Notes under the pieces: generated by a model
Databases searched by the model: none
Told to the model about the DNA's origin: nothing
The model's input: only the letters and a program-made list of their open reading frames with translations
Position numbers and translations under genes: made by a program
Part shown: positions 15,430 to 23,874 of the stretch, piece by piece
Layout: the number at the start of each line of letters is the position of its first letter
Position numbering within the stretch: the first letter of the stretch is position 1
Source: CBDBZX01 sp965213645
GTDB taxonomy: Bacteria > Deinococcota > Deinococci > Deinococcales > Trueperaceae
Length of the DNA: 64,000 nucleotides
Reading direction: 5' to 3'
Assembly: GCA_965213645.1 (NCBI GenBank)
Contig: CBDBZX010000010.1
Span: 62,001 to 126,000, forward strand

Positions 15430-16872
15430 ATGGCTAAACAAACCCTCACCCCACAGAGCGAAGACTTTAGCGCCTGGTACAACGACATCGTCTACAAAGC
15501 CGACCTCGCCGACCTCTCGCCCGTGCGCGGTAGCATCATCGTGCGGCCTTACGGGTATGCGCTCTGGGAAAACATTCAGCGCACCGTGGACGATATGTTC
15601 AAGGCCACCGGGCACCTCAATCTCTACTTCCCCATGCTCATCCCGATGAGCTTTTTCGAGCGCGAGGCGGATCACGTGGAGGGTTTTTCACCCGAGCTCG
15701 CCGTCGTGACGCACGCAGGTGGCAAGGAGTTGGAAGAACCCTTAGCGATTCGTCCCACGAGCGAGACCATCATCGGTGAGATGTACAGCAAGTGGGTGCA
15801 GAGCTACCGCGACTTGCCCCTTTTATATAACCAGTGGTGCAACGTGATGCGCTGGGAACTGCGCACGCGGCCCTTTTTGCGCACGACAGAGTTTTTATGG
15901 CAAGAGGGACACACCGCGCACGCCACGGCGGACGAGGCCATCGCTGAGACCGAGCAGATGCTAGGCATTTACGCCGACTTCGCGGAAAACTACGCTGCGC
16001 TGCCCGTCATCAAAGGTGAGAAGACAGTGGGTGAACGCTTTCCGGGCGCGAAGATGACCCTGACCATTGAGGCGATGATGCGTGACACCAAAGCGCTCCA
16101 GTCGGGGACGAGCCACTACATGGGCACGAATTTCGCGGAAGCGTTTAATATCTCTTTTAACGACGTGAAGAACGAGCAAGCCTTTGCCCACACGACGAGT
16201 TGGGGGCTCTCCTGGCGGATGATTGGGGCCATCATCATGGCGCACGGTGACGACAAAGGGCTCATCATGCCGCCTAAAATTGCACCCTACCAAGTCGTCA
16301 TCGTGCCGATTTACCGCAAGGATGACGAAGCGGCACGGCAGAGCGTGATGGCAGAGGTGGACAAGCTCACCGCCGGGCTCCGCGACGCGCGTACGCGCGT
16401 CTACGTCGATGAGCGCGAAGGGCTCAGCCCTGGACGCAAATTCAACGAGTGGGAGCAAAAGGGCGTACCGCTGAGACTCGAGCTAGGCCCCAAAGACCTA
16501 GAAGAAGGGGTCGTGGTTGTCGCCAACCGTCTGAGCGGTGAAAAGGAACGCATCCCTTTAGGTGAAGCGCTTACGCGCGTGGGGGCGAGTCTGGACGCTT
16601 TTCATACCGACCTCTTCGAACGTGCCAACACCTTTCGCGGTGAGCACTCGTTTATGACGGACGACTACGAAACGTTTAAGGAAAAAGTCGAGACGGGCTG
16701 GGTCTATGTGAATCACTGCGGCAGACCCGAATGCGAAGCGACCATTCAAGAGGACACCAAAGCGACGCCGCGCTGCGTCCCCTTAGAAGGCCCGGATAGC
16801 GACGGTAGATGCGTGCGTTGTGACGGTGAAAGCGCCTATGTGAAAAGAGTCATCTTCGCCCGCGCCTATTAA
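15430..16872 (+). CDS. proS: Prolyl-tRNA synthetase, archaeal/eukaryote-like (type 3)
   Basis: 480-residue class II synthetase charging tRNA-Pro. It lacks the INS editing domain of typical bacterial ProS and has the extra C-terminal zinc-like domain of the archaeal/eukaryotic form. Motif 1 lies in IVRPYGYALWENIQ, motif 2 in MRWELRTRPFLRTTEFLWQE, and motif 3 in the TSWGLSWRMIGAIIMAHGDD region. The anticodon domain is in the APYQVVIVPIY segment, and C-terminal cysteines (NHCGRPEC, then CVRCDGE) end in the family's terminal tyrosine (ARAY). This form is found in Deinococcota and several other bacterial groups. ATG at 15430 follows AGGCTAGGG. It is not obviously in an operon. Confidence 0.95.
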   Translation: MAKQTLTPQSEDFSAWYNDIVYKADLADLSPVRGSIIVRPYGYALWENIQRTVDDMFKATGHLNLYFPMLIPMSFFEREADHVEGFSPELAVVTHAGGKELEEPLAIRPTSETIIGEMYSKWVQSYRDLPLLYNQWCNVMRWELRTRPFLRTTEFLWQEGHTAHATADEAIAETEQMLGIYADFAENYAALPVIKGEKTVGERFPGAKMTLTIEAMMRDTKALQSGTSHYMGTNFAEAFNISFNDVKNEQAFAHTTSWGLSWRMIGAIIMAHGDDKGLIMPPKIAPYQVVIVPIYRKDDEAARQSVMAEVDKLTAGLRDARTRVYVDEREGLSPGRKFNEWEQKGVPLRLELGPKDLEEGVVVVANRLSGEKERIPLGEALTRVGASLDAFHTDLFERANTFRGEHSFMTDDYETFKEKVETGWVYVNHCGRPECEATIQEDTKATPRCVPLEGPDSDGRCVRCDGESAYVKRVIFARAY

Positions 16873-16900
16873 CGTATGATAAAGGCTATGAGAGGGTCTA

Positions 16901-17299
16901 ATGTTTATGCTGTGGACTACGAGGAGGCCGCCTGTGTTAGCGAGCGCCGGTCATATAGTGAGTCATAGCGAACTCGTCGCTCAGGTTGAAGACGTGGTGA
17001 GCGACGCACGTAAGCGCTTCGACCTCGAGGTGGAGATGCTCGCGGGCAAGCGCGAAACCGACCTAGCGCTGCTCATCACCAAGGGCGAAAAGAAAAACGC
17101 GATGGCCCTGCCGATTCACCTCCAAGACTACCTCCCCTACGCCGACATCGAACTCATCGCCTCACAGGTCCAAGGCGCGAACTATAAATTGACGCTCGTC
17201 GTGACGCGCAAGCTGCGCGAGCAGCCGAGCCAAGACATGGAGCGCCGCGCTAAGTTGCGCAACTTCGCCAAGCGCGTCTCGTCGCCAAAGAGACGCTGA
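16901..17299 (+). CDS. Hypothetical protein (132 residues)
   Basis: No family recognised. From ATG at 16901 the product has a short hydrophobic, basic start, then a soluble, helical and strongly charged body: LVAQVEDVVSDARKRFDLEV, ETDLALLITKGEKKNAMALP, YLPYADIELIASQV, then a very basic tail (ERRAKLRNFAKRVSSPKRR). The basic tail could bind nucleic acid. GTG at 16934 is a plausible alternative start that would give a wholly soluble protein. It lies 28 bases after proS in the same direction and may be co-transcribed with it. Confidence 0.6.
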   Translation: MFMLWTTRRPPVLASAGHIVSHSELVAQVEDVVSDARKRFDLEVEMLAGKRETDLALLITKGEKKNAMALPIHLQDYLPYADIELIASQVQGANYKLTLVVTRKLREQPSQDMERRAKLRNFAKRVSSPKRR

Positions 17300-17311
17300 T
17301 AAAGCGAGTTT

Positions 17312-17385
17312 AGTCTCAGCGGGTCTGATGCCCCGCCCTTTAGGGCACTCTCCTAAACTGCCTACGAGAGCTTGCGCCTGAGACT
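17312..17385 (+). ncRNA. Candidate structured RNA: closed multibranch of three hairpins
   Basis: AGTCTCAG (17312-17319) pairs perfectly with CTGAGACT (17378-17385). The enclosed 58 bases can form three hairpins: GCGGG/CCCGC, GCCCT/AGGGC and CTCTC/GAGAG. The 74-nt cloverleaf-like size recalls a tRNA. However, there is no T-loop, no CCA-compatible arm and no 7-base anticodon loop, so it is not a canonical tRNA. It lies between the 16901 gene and the SRPBCC gene at 17584. Either strand could be the transcribed one. It could also be a 3' end structure. Confidence 0.3.
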
Positions 17386-17542
17386 GCGTTGCCACTTAGC
17401 CGTTCAATACTCCGACTGCTTGCAGCGGGGTTCTTCATTGCGCTGTCCCCCTACACCCTAAAAAATGGTGAATGTAGCGCCGCATATGGTCTCTGCTTTT
17501 TTGACCTTTTCTAACCTCGGACTGTAAGCGCCGCTGATAACG

Positions 17543-17576
17543 GTAGGGCGCAAACCCTCTACTTTGGTAGTAGAGG
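17543..17576 (+). promoter_or_regulatory. Hairpin just before the SRPBCC start codon
   Basis: CCCTCTAC and GTAGTAGAGGG pair across a TTTG loop within 20 bases of the ATG at 17584. The 3' arm runs into the GGGGGAG Shine-Dalgarno, so folding could partly mask the ribosome site. No terminator-like U-run follows. Confidence 0.4.
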
Positions 17577-17583
17577 GGGAGCC

Positions 17584-18066
17584 ATGAGTGAATTTGAACA
17601 TACCACCACGGTAGAGGCGTCACCGGAGCAGGTCTGGAGCTTTGTTGCCGACGTGCGCAACTTGCCCAAGTACCTGCCGACCACGCACAGCGCTGAGCCC
17701 GCGCAAGGTGAGCGCGTTGAAGTCAAAGGGGAAGCGCAGGGACACGAATACGATTCCGAAGGCTACTTCCGAGAGGATAAGCAGAACTATCGGCTCGAGT
17801 GGGGCGCGGACGAGAACTACTACTCGGGCTGGCTGGAGATTAAGGAGCAGGGGGACACGTCGGATGTGACGGTGCACCTCACCTTTACGGGCGCACCACC
17901 CCAGGGTGAAGGGGACCCGCCAGGGGACAATACCTCAGAAGAAGCGCCCAGCCGCGACGACGTGCAAGAGGGCTTAGTGTCAGCGCTGGAGTCGATCAAG
18001 AACTTCGTCGAGGGGGACAGGCCCGACACCAAAGACGAGTCACGGGCGGCAACCTACGACGAGTAG
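17584..18066 (+). CDS. SRPBCC (START-like) family protein
   Basis: 160-residue soluble protein with the SRPBCC/polyketide-cyclase-like fold. It opens with EFEHTTTVEASPEQVWSFVA and DVRNLPKYLP, as in coenzyme-Q-binding and dehydrase-like members, with strands RLEWGADENYYSGWLEIKE and VTVHLTFTG. The C-terminal 50 residues are acidic and probably disordered. It has no signal peptide. A second, membrane-anchored SRPBCC protein follows. Such pairs are often found beside the zinc alcohol dehydrogenase seen downstream, which suggests a common stress or lipid-related role, but the ligand is unknown. Confidence 0.8.
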   Translation: MSEFEHTTTVEASPEQVWSFVADVRNLPKYLPTTHSAEPAQGERVEVKGEAQGHEYDSEGYFREDKQNYRLEWGADENYYSGWLEIKEQGDTSDVTVHLTFTGAPPQGEGDPPGDNTSEEAPSRDDVQEGLVSALESIKNFVEGDRPDTKDESRAATYDE

Positions 18067-18157
18067 AGACAGCGCGTAGAGGGCGAGTCGCCCCTCAAAT
18101 ACGCTATGCAGAAATGCTCTATACAGATGGACGCGAAAACATCACGGAAAGGACGAC

Positions 18158-18847
18158 ATGGACAGCTTTGACAGAGATTACAACAACCGCTACCGGAGCA
18201 GTAACGACACCACGCGCAGAGGCTACGAAAATAGAGGCGTTGAGGGCTCGAGGGGAGCGAACTCCGCTGGGCTCGTTGTCGGCACTCTTCTTTTAGGTAT
18301 CGGCGCTTACTTGGTCTACCGTGGCGTGAGCCGGAGCCAAAAGCAGCAAGGGAAGGGGCAAAACCGCGACCAGAGCGCACAGCATGTCAGAGAGAGTGTC
18401 ACCATCAATAAGCCCGCTTCGGAGCTCTACCACTATTGGCGGCATTTGAGCAACCTCTCGGACATCATGAGCCACCTGGAATCGGTGACGGAAAAGACCG
18501 CTACGCGCTCGCATTGGGTGGCGCGAGGACCTGTTGGCACCAACGTCGAGTGGGACGCTGAAGTGACTCAGGACGTAGAGAATCAGCTCATCGCTTGGAA
18601 GGCCGTGGAAGACGCCGACGTGCAAAACGAAGGCTCAGTGACCTTTACCGAGGCCCCTGGCGGACGCGGCACTGAGGTGCGGGTTAACCTGACGTATCAC
18701 CCGCCGGGTGGTCAGCTTGGGTCAGCGGTCGCGAAGCTCTTCGGCGAGGAGCCTTCACAGCAACTCAGCGACGACTTGCGCCGCTTCAAGCAGCGCATGG
18801 AGACGGGTGTCACCGCGACGACGCAAGGGCAGCCGAGCGGACGCTAA
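18158..18847 (+). CDS. Membrane-anchored SRPBCC family protein
   Basis: 229 residues. The N-terminal 35 residues are Arg/Asn/Ser-rich; one membrane segment follows at about residues 38-56 (SAGLVVGTLLLGIGAYLVYR), then a SRPBCC domain starting VRESVTINKPASELYHYW with RHLSNLSDIMSHLESV, GPVGTNVEWDAEV and GRGTEVRVNLTYHPPGG. This domain arrangement is known from proteins annotated as cyclase/dehydrase that sit next to zinc alcohol dehydrogenases. A strong terminator follows at 18862. Distance from the first SRPBCC gene is 91 bases. Confidence 0.82.
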   Translation: MDSFDRDYNNRYRSSNDTTRRGYENRGVEGSRGANSAGLVVGTLLLGIGAYLVYRGVSRSQKQQGKGQNRDQSAQHVRESVTINKPASELYHYWRHLSNLSDIMSHLESVTEKTATRSHWVARGPVGTNVEWDAEVTQDVENQLIAWKAVEDADVQNEGSVTFTEAPGGRGTEVRVNLTYHPPGGQLGSAVAKLFGEEPSQQLSDDLRRFKQRMETGVTATTQGQPSGR

Positions 18848-18861
18848 GCGGTGTGAGGCGG

Positions 18862-18890
18862 GGCGCACTTTACGGGGTGCGCCTTTCTTT
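18862..18890 (+). terminator. Intrinsic terminator after the SRPBCC genes
   Basis: GGCGCAC, an 8-base loop and GTGCGCC are followed by TTTCTTT, 15 bases beyond the stop codon. Confidence 0.9.
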
Positions 18891-19035
18891 ATTTAGGTCG
18901 AGACGAGACTCGAGTCAACTGAACTACGGGTCCGTTCAAGCTGATACTTCATGCGTTGGTAGTGGTTGAGATCACTGAGATTTAGTCATTACAGACGCTA
19001 GAAGCTCATGTCAATTTTGTCTCTGGGGGAGCATT

Positions 19036-20205
19036 ATGAAAGCACTTTGCTGGTACGGTTCAAACGACGTCCGGGTCGAGCAGGTCCCCGACCCCGAACT
19101 CCTCACCCCGCGCGACGCCATCATCAAGGTCACGTCCACCGCCATTTGCGGCTCCGACTTGCACCTGTACGACGGCTTTATTCCGACCATGCAAAAGGGT
19201 GACATCTTGGGTCACGAGTTTATGGGTGAGGTCGTGGAGGTCGGTTCAGAAGTCAACAACCTCGCCGTCGGCGACCGCGTCGTCGTGCCTTTCCCCATCG
19301 CGTGCGGGGAATGCTACTTTTGCAAGCACGAGCTGTACTCACTCTGCGATAACTCGAACCCGAGTACCGTCTTGGCAGAAACGATGTTCGGTCATGCGCC
19401 CGCCGGAATTTTTGGCTATTCGCACCTGATGGGCGGCTACGCGGGCGGCCAAGCGGAGTACGTGCGCGTCCCTTTCGCAGATGTGGGACCCTATAAAGTG
19501 CCGGACAGCCTCACCGACGACCAGGTGCTTTTCCTCACCGACATTTTGCCAACGGGCTATCAGGCGGCGGAGAACTGCAACATCCAGGGCGGAGACACCG
19601 TCGCGGTTTGGGGCTGCGGCCCGGTAGGGCTCTTTGCCATCAAGAGCGCGTATCTGCTCGGGGCGGAGCGTGTGATTGCGATTGACCGTATCGAAGAACG
19701 TCTGGCGATGGCGCAGACCTTTGGCGGCGCAGAGGTCATCAACTACGAGGAGCAAGATGTACTAGAGACTTTGCGGGAGATGACGGCGGGGCGCGGACCG
19801 GACGCTTGCATCGACGCGGTGGGGATGGAGGCGCACGGTGCGGGCGTGCTGGACGTGTTCGACAAGGCGAAACAGGCGGTGATGTTAGAAACAGGCCGCC
19901 CTATCGTTTTAAGAGAAGCCATCCAAATCTGCCGCAAAGGGGGCACCGTTTCGCTCGGCGGGGTATACGGCGGCATCTTGGATAAGATTCCGCTGGGCGC
20001 GGCCTTTAATAAAGGGCTGACCTTTAAGATGGGTCAGACGCACGTTCACCGCTATTTGGAGCCGCTCACCAAGCGTATCGAAGATGGGGCACTCGACCCC
20101 TCGAGGATCGTCACCCATCACCTGAGCCTAGACGACGCGCCGCACGGCTATGACATCTTCAAGAACAAAGAAGATAGCTGCGTCAAAGTGGTGCTGCAAC
20201 CTTAG
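19036..20205 (+). CDS. Zinc-dependent alcohol/formaldehyde dehydrogenase (FdhA-like)
   Basis: 389-residue medium-chain dehydrogenase. Catalytic zinc ligands: C38 in TAICGSDLHLYDG and the H60-E61 pair in GHEFMGEVVEVG. Structural zinc cysteines: C90, C93, C96 and C104 in IACGECYFCKHELYSLC. NAD-binding VAVWGCGPVGLFAIKSA near residue 190. The length and the long insertion after the structural zinc site match glutathione-independent formaldehyde dehydrogenase-like enzymes rather than simple alcohol dehydrogenases. ATG at 19036 is preceded by GGGGGAG. It is followed 26 bases later by DUF2243 and then an SDR, a block seen together in other bacteria. The physiological substrate is uncertain. Confidence 0.9.
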   Translation: MKALCWYGSNDVRVEQVPDPELLTPRDAIIKVTSTAICGSDLHLYDGFIPTMQKGDILGHEFMGEVVEVGSEVNNLAVGDRVVVPFPIACGECYFCKHELYSLCDNSNPSTVLAETMFGHAPAGIFGYSHLMGGYAGGQAEYVRVPFADVGPYKVPDSLTDDQVLFLTDILPTGYQAAENCNIQGGDTVAVWGCGPVGLFAIKSAYLLGAERVIAIDRIEERLAMAQTFGGAEVINYEEQDVLETLREMTAGRGPDACIDAVGMEAHGAGVLDVFDKAKQAVMLETGRPIVLREAIQICRKGGTVSLGGVYGGILDKIPLGAAFNKGLTFKMGQTHVHRYLEPLTKRIEDGALDPSRIVTHHLSLDDAPHGYDIFKNKEDSCVKVVLQP

Positions 20206-20231
20206 ATGAACGGTGAATATAGACCGCGAAG

Positions 20232-20741
20232 ATGAGCAGCGTTCAAGGTGAGCAGAAGGTGCGTGTCGTGCAAGAGGTGCAGCGTGACACGCGCAAGGGC
20301 CTCTTCCGAGCAGGCGCGGTGCTAGGCTTTGGGCTCGGCGGCTTCTTCGACGGCATCGTGTTGCACCAGGTCTTGCAGTGGCACCACATGGTCTCCAACT
20401 GGCGCACCGCGACGACGCTCGCCGGGCTCAGGCTCAACACGCTCGCGGACGGTGTGTTTCACCTCGCGACCTACAGCCTGACGATTTTAGGTATCGTCCT
20501 TTTGTGGCGCGTCGGGCTGCGAGCAGGCGTGCCGCTCTCGCGTCAGCGCCTCCTTGGAGCCGTGCTAGTGGGCTTCGGCAGCTTTCATATCTTTGACGAA
20601 ATCGTGGACCACCGCCTCTTGGGGTTGCATCACATCAAGCCGGGACCAAACGAGTTGGCTTGGGATTTGGGCTTCTTTGCGGTGGGTTTGGTGCTCGTTT
20701 TCTGCGGCGTGGCGCTGTGGCGCAGGGCGAAAGGAGCGTAA
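20232..20741 (+). CDS. DUF2243 membrane protein
   Basis: 169 residues with four hydrophobic segments (about residues 23-45, 68-92, 108-128 and 145-163). It has the histidine-rich pattern typical of DUF2243: GFFDGIVLHQVLQWHHM, LADGVFHLATY, FHIFDEIVDHRLLGLHHIKPG. The regularly placed His and Asp residues in or near the membrane suggest metal binding or electron transfer, but no function is established. Its TAA abuts the ATG of the SDR gene (20742), so the two are co-translated. Confidence 0.88.
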   Translation: MSSVQGEQKVRVVQEVQRDTRKGLFRAGAVLGFGLGGFFDGIVLHQVLQWHHMVSNWRTATTLAGLRLNTLADGVFHLATYSLTILGIVLLWRVGLRAGVPLSRQRLLGAVLVGFGSFHIFDEIVDHRLLGLHHIKPGPNELAWDLGFFAVGLVLVFCGVALWRRAKGA

Positions 20742-21746
20742 ATGAACACGAAAACTGGTGTCTTCTTAGGTGCACTCGGGCTCGGAACGCTCGCCTACGC
20801 GCTGAGACGCCCCGCTTACAGCTTTGCGGGTAAGGTGGTGCTGATTACGGGTGGCTCGAGGGGGCTCGGCTTGGCGTTAGCAAGGGTTTTTGCGGAGGAG
20901 GGCGCACACCTCGCGCTCCTAGCCCGCAACGAGACCGAGTTGGCGCGTGCCGCCGCAGAACTCCGCGCTAGAGGCGCGCGCGTGCTCACGCTCTCTTGCG
21001 ATGTGCGTGAGCGCGAAGAGGTTGAGCGTGCCGCCGCGCAAGTGACAGCGCGTTTCGGCAGGCTCGACGTGTTAGTGAACAACGCGGGGGTCATCCAGGT
21101 CGGTCCTTTGGAGCACATGCAAGAGGAGGATTTCAGGGACGCGCTAGGGGTACACCTGTGGGGCGCACTCTACCTGACGTTAGCCGCGCTGCCCCATCTC
21201 AAAAAGGTACAGGGGCGCGTGGTCAACATCGCGTCGGTAGGCGGTAAGGTCGCGGTGCCCCACCTGCTCCCTTATGTGACGAGCAAGTTCGCGCTCGTCG
21301 GTCTCTCGGACGGCCTGAGGGCAGAACTCGCCCAGGACGGTATCAATGTCACGACAGTGGCTCCCGGTCTGATGCGTACGGGGTCTTATCTCAACGTGCG
21401 GCTCAAGGGGCAACACGCGCAAGAGCTCGCCTGGTTTGCCGTCGGTGACTCGCTCCCGCTCCTGAGCATGAGCGCCCCTAAAGCGGCGAGAAAAATTGTG
21501 GAGGCGTGCCGCCACGGGAGAGCGCAGCATATCCTCACCTTCCCCGCGCAAGGGGCGGTGCTCGCTAACGCGCTCTTCCCGGAGGTCACAGCTAAGCTGC
21601 TCGAGGTGACGAACCGCCTGCTACCCGGAACCAACCGGGACAACGGCGACACTGCAAAAACGGGGCGAGATGTTCGCTCGAGCTGGGCTCCTTCTCTTCT
21701 CACGACGCTCTCAGACCGTGCGGCGAAACGGCATAATGAGAGGTGA
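20742..21746 (+). CDS. Short-chain dehydrogenase/reductase
   Basis: 334 residues. An N-terminal hydrophobic segment (residues about 6-20) precedes the Rossmann core: VVLITGGSRGLGLALARVF (cofactor), LVNNAGVIQVGPLE, catalytic Ser in VNIASVGGKV, and the Tyr-Lys pair in LPYVTSKFALVG. The C-terminal extension of about 100 residues resembles that of SDRs annotated as DltE-like or membrane-associated acyl reductases. The TGGSRG motif with a following Arg-rich segment (LARNETEL) points to NADP(H). It is the last gene of the alcohol dehydrogenase/DUF2243 unit. The substrate is not evident. Confidence 0.88.
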   Translation: MNTKTGVFLGALGLGTLAYALRRPAYSFAGKVVLITGGSRGLGLALARVFAEEGAHLALLARNETELARAAAELRARGARVLTLSCDVREREEVERAAAQVTARFGRLDVLVNNAGVIQVGPLEHMQEEDFRDALGVHLWGALYLTLAALPHLKKVQGRVVNIASVGGKVAVPHLLPYVTSKFALVGLSDGLRAELAQDGINVTTVAPGLMRTGSYLNVRLKGQHAQELAWFAVGDSLPLLSMSAPKAARKIVEACRHGRAQHILTFPAQGAVLANALFPEVTAKLLEVTNRLLPGTNRDNGDTAKTGRDVRSSWAPSLLTTLSDRAAKRHNER

Positions 21747-21878
21747 CGACTAGTGTTTCCGCTGAAGCTTAGAAACTTTCTACGGTGCACTTTGGTCAAG
21801 AAGTAAGCGGGTCGTCAAAGCCTTTTATAGAGCCTTTGATCGGTTCAAAGAAGCTCCGCTTCACGGTTCGACCTCTTG

Positions 21879-23804
21879 TCAGTCACGCGACCTTTCATTA
21901 GGCTCGTCTAAAAGCTGCATCGGGTTGCCCTGTTGGGCGCTCATGAGATACCACGAGGTCGCGCCGATGTGCAGGCTCGGAAAGTACGAGAAGAAGAAGC
22001 CGGTATTTAAGACGCTCGAGGCGGCGACGATACCGTTACCCGGCGTGATGGGGATAGTATTTAAGCCCCCTTGGTCGTCTAGGCGGATAAACTGGTCGCG
22101 CCCGAGTTCAGCTTGCGCTTTACGGATGTTCTCCAGGTACACATGTGCCTGCGCCACGTCACCCCGTCGTCCCCGCTCTAAGAGTGCCAGCGCCATGTGC
22201 CCAGTGCCTTCAAACCACACGGCGTCGGGGTTGGCTGCCGGGTTGAACTCCAGCGCGTCGTTTAGGAGCAGGGCGACGTCGCTGAAAGTCACGCCGGTGA
22301 ATGAGAGCCCTTCAGGAAACGAAAAGCTCGGCGAGCCGGTCGTATCGGTAGTCTCGAGGTTGTTCACCGCCCAGTCGATAGACTTGGCGTATTGGCGGCT
22401 TTCCAACGCCAAATAGCTCCAGCTCTGCGGGTCCTCGGGGATGCGGCGTCCCGCCCTGGGGTCGTCCGCGTTGAACTCAGTGGCGATGGTGTCGTCATAC
22501 GGGTTGCCGTCGGCGTCCACGCCCACCCCGGAGGAGCCGGTGTAGAAGTAACCCTCGTCCGGGTTCCACACCTCGGCGAGGTAATCCTCCGCGTGGTCCG
22601 CGTAGAAGCGCCAGTCGGTCTCGCCGCTATCTAACTCGGCGAGCATGGTGAAGAGGGCGACGAGGTCGATGTTGTGCTCCGTTGACTTGTAGGGCTGAAA
22701 CGCGCCGCCCGCCAAGCCGAAGGTGTAGCCGCCCAAGCCCGTCTCGACGTAGGCATTGTCGATGATCCAGCCTCCAAGCGTCTTCGCGCCCTCCAAGTAG
22801 CGCGCCTCGCCCGTCTCGTTATAGAGCTGCGCGAGCGAGATAGCAGTCCACGCGGAGTCCCCGACGCGGCTGTTGTCCAAAAAGCCGAACGCGCCGCCAT
22901 TCGCCAGGTTGACACCGCCGTCGTCGCGAACGAAAAAGCTGTCCGAGCTGACGAAACCCAGGTCGAAGGGCGCGACGAAGTAGCCATCCCTGATGCGACC
23001 GTCGCTGATGGGGTCGTTGGCCTGCGCGTAGAGGAAGCTGTCGCCCAAAAGCTTGGCACGGTCCACGTCCTCCGGCGTGCCCCGCACCAGATACGCGACG
23101 AGCGAGAGCGCGTTGTCGTAGCTGAAGGCGGCGCTCCCCAGGTTGTAGTTGTCGGTCAGCTCGGGGATGGGCTCGCGGTAGGTGTAGCTCTGGATGAGGC
23201 GCAGCGTGTCGCCCTGCTGATAGGCGTCCATCATCTCGTTTTGAAAATCGTAAGCTTGGCTGACCGAGACGAGCGCGTCGGGGTCGCCCGCCACAGCGTA
23301 GGCGTCGGCGTAGTAGAAGAAGGGACGCTTGGACTTATAGGTAAGGGTAAAGCTCAGCGGGGCGGTCTCCTCGCCGGGGCTCAGCACGCCGTCGCCGCCC
23401 AGGTCGTCGGCGCTGACCTCAGGCTCGTCCGACTCGGTCACATTGAACGACAGGCGGCTCCGCTCGAAGGTGAAGGGGCGGGCAAAGCCAAGGTCGTCCG
23501 TGACGTTTTTGAAGGTCAGGCGCAGCTCGAGCCGGTTGCCCCCGAGAAAGTCAGCCTCGAGCTTGCTCAGCGCCAGCTCGGAGCCGTAGTGGAGCTTGCG
23601 CGGCGTGTTAGAGACGACGGATTGAGGTTGTAAATCGCTCGGGTTGGGCTCGAGTAGGACGACCTCACCCGCTTCGGGGTCGATCTGAAGCCCAAAGACG
23701 TTTTCAGTCGCCAGGGCGTCCGTCGTCTCGGGCGCGTCGGTACTGCAAGCGGCGAGCCCTAACATCAGAACGAGTATCGCGAACTTCACGGGTTGTTTCA
23801 ACAT
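21879..23804 (-). CDS. Lipoprotein with alpha/alpha-toroid (six-hairpin glycosidase-like) domain
   Basis: 641 residues with lipobox GLAAC at about residue 20. An N-terminal beta-rich region (residues 60-170; LRLTFKNVTDDLGFARPFTF) is followed by a helical toroid-type domain. Its features include LTDNYNLGSAAFSYDNALSL, VNLANGGAFGFLDNSRVGDS, TAISLAQLYNETGEARYLEG and WFEGTGHMALALLER. Similar domains occur in uncharacterised secreted carbohydrate-active proteins and C5-epimerase-like folds; I cannot assign a GH family. It follows the GH1 gene by 70 bases in the same direction and probably belongs to the same sugar locus. The start is one of two adjacent ATG codons, after AGGGGGG. Confidence 0.7.
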   Translation of the reverse strand: MLKQPVKFAILVLMLGLAACSTDAPETTDALATENVFGLQIDPEAGEVVLLEPNPSDLQPQSVVSNTPRKLHYGSELALSKLEADFLGGNRLELRLTFKNVTDDLGFARPFTFERSRLSFNVTESDEPEVSADDLGGDGVLSPGEETAPLSFTLTYKSKRPFFYYADAYAVAGDPDALVSVSQAYDFQNEMMDAYQQGDTLRLIQSYTYREPIPELTDNYNLGSAAFSYDNALSLVAYLVRGTPEDVDRAKLLGDSFLYAQANDPISDGRIRDGYFVAPFDLGFVSSDSFFVRDDGGVNLANGGAFGFLDNSRVGDSAWTAISLAQLYNETGEARYLEGAKTLGGWIIDNAYVETGLGGYTFGLAGGAFQPYKSTEHNIDLVALFTMLAELDSGETDWRFYADHAEDYLAEVWNPDEGYFYTGSSGVGVDADGNPYDDTIATEFNADDPRAGRRIPEDPQSWSYLALESRQYAKSIDWAVNNLETTDTTGSPSFSFPEGLSFTGVTFSDVALLLNDALEFNPAANPDAVWFEGTGHMALALLERGRRGDVAQAHVYLENIRKAQAELGRDQFIRLDDQGGLNTIPITPGNGIVAASSVLNTGFFFSYFPSLHIGATSWYLMSAQQGNPMQLLDEPNERSRD

Positions 23805-23874
23805 CATCCCCCCTCAGAGGTGTGAGAAGCGCCGTGGTTATACCGGCTTGACGGCAATGTTTTAGGGTGCTGTT

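Noticed and set aside
17312..17385. tRNA gene at the cloverleaf-like fold
   Set aside because: No T-loop, wrong anticodon-loop size, and arms do not match tRNA lengths.
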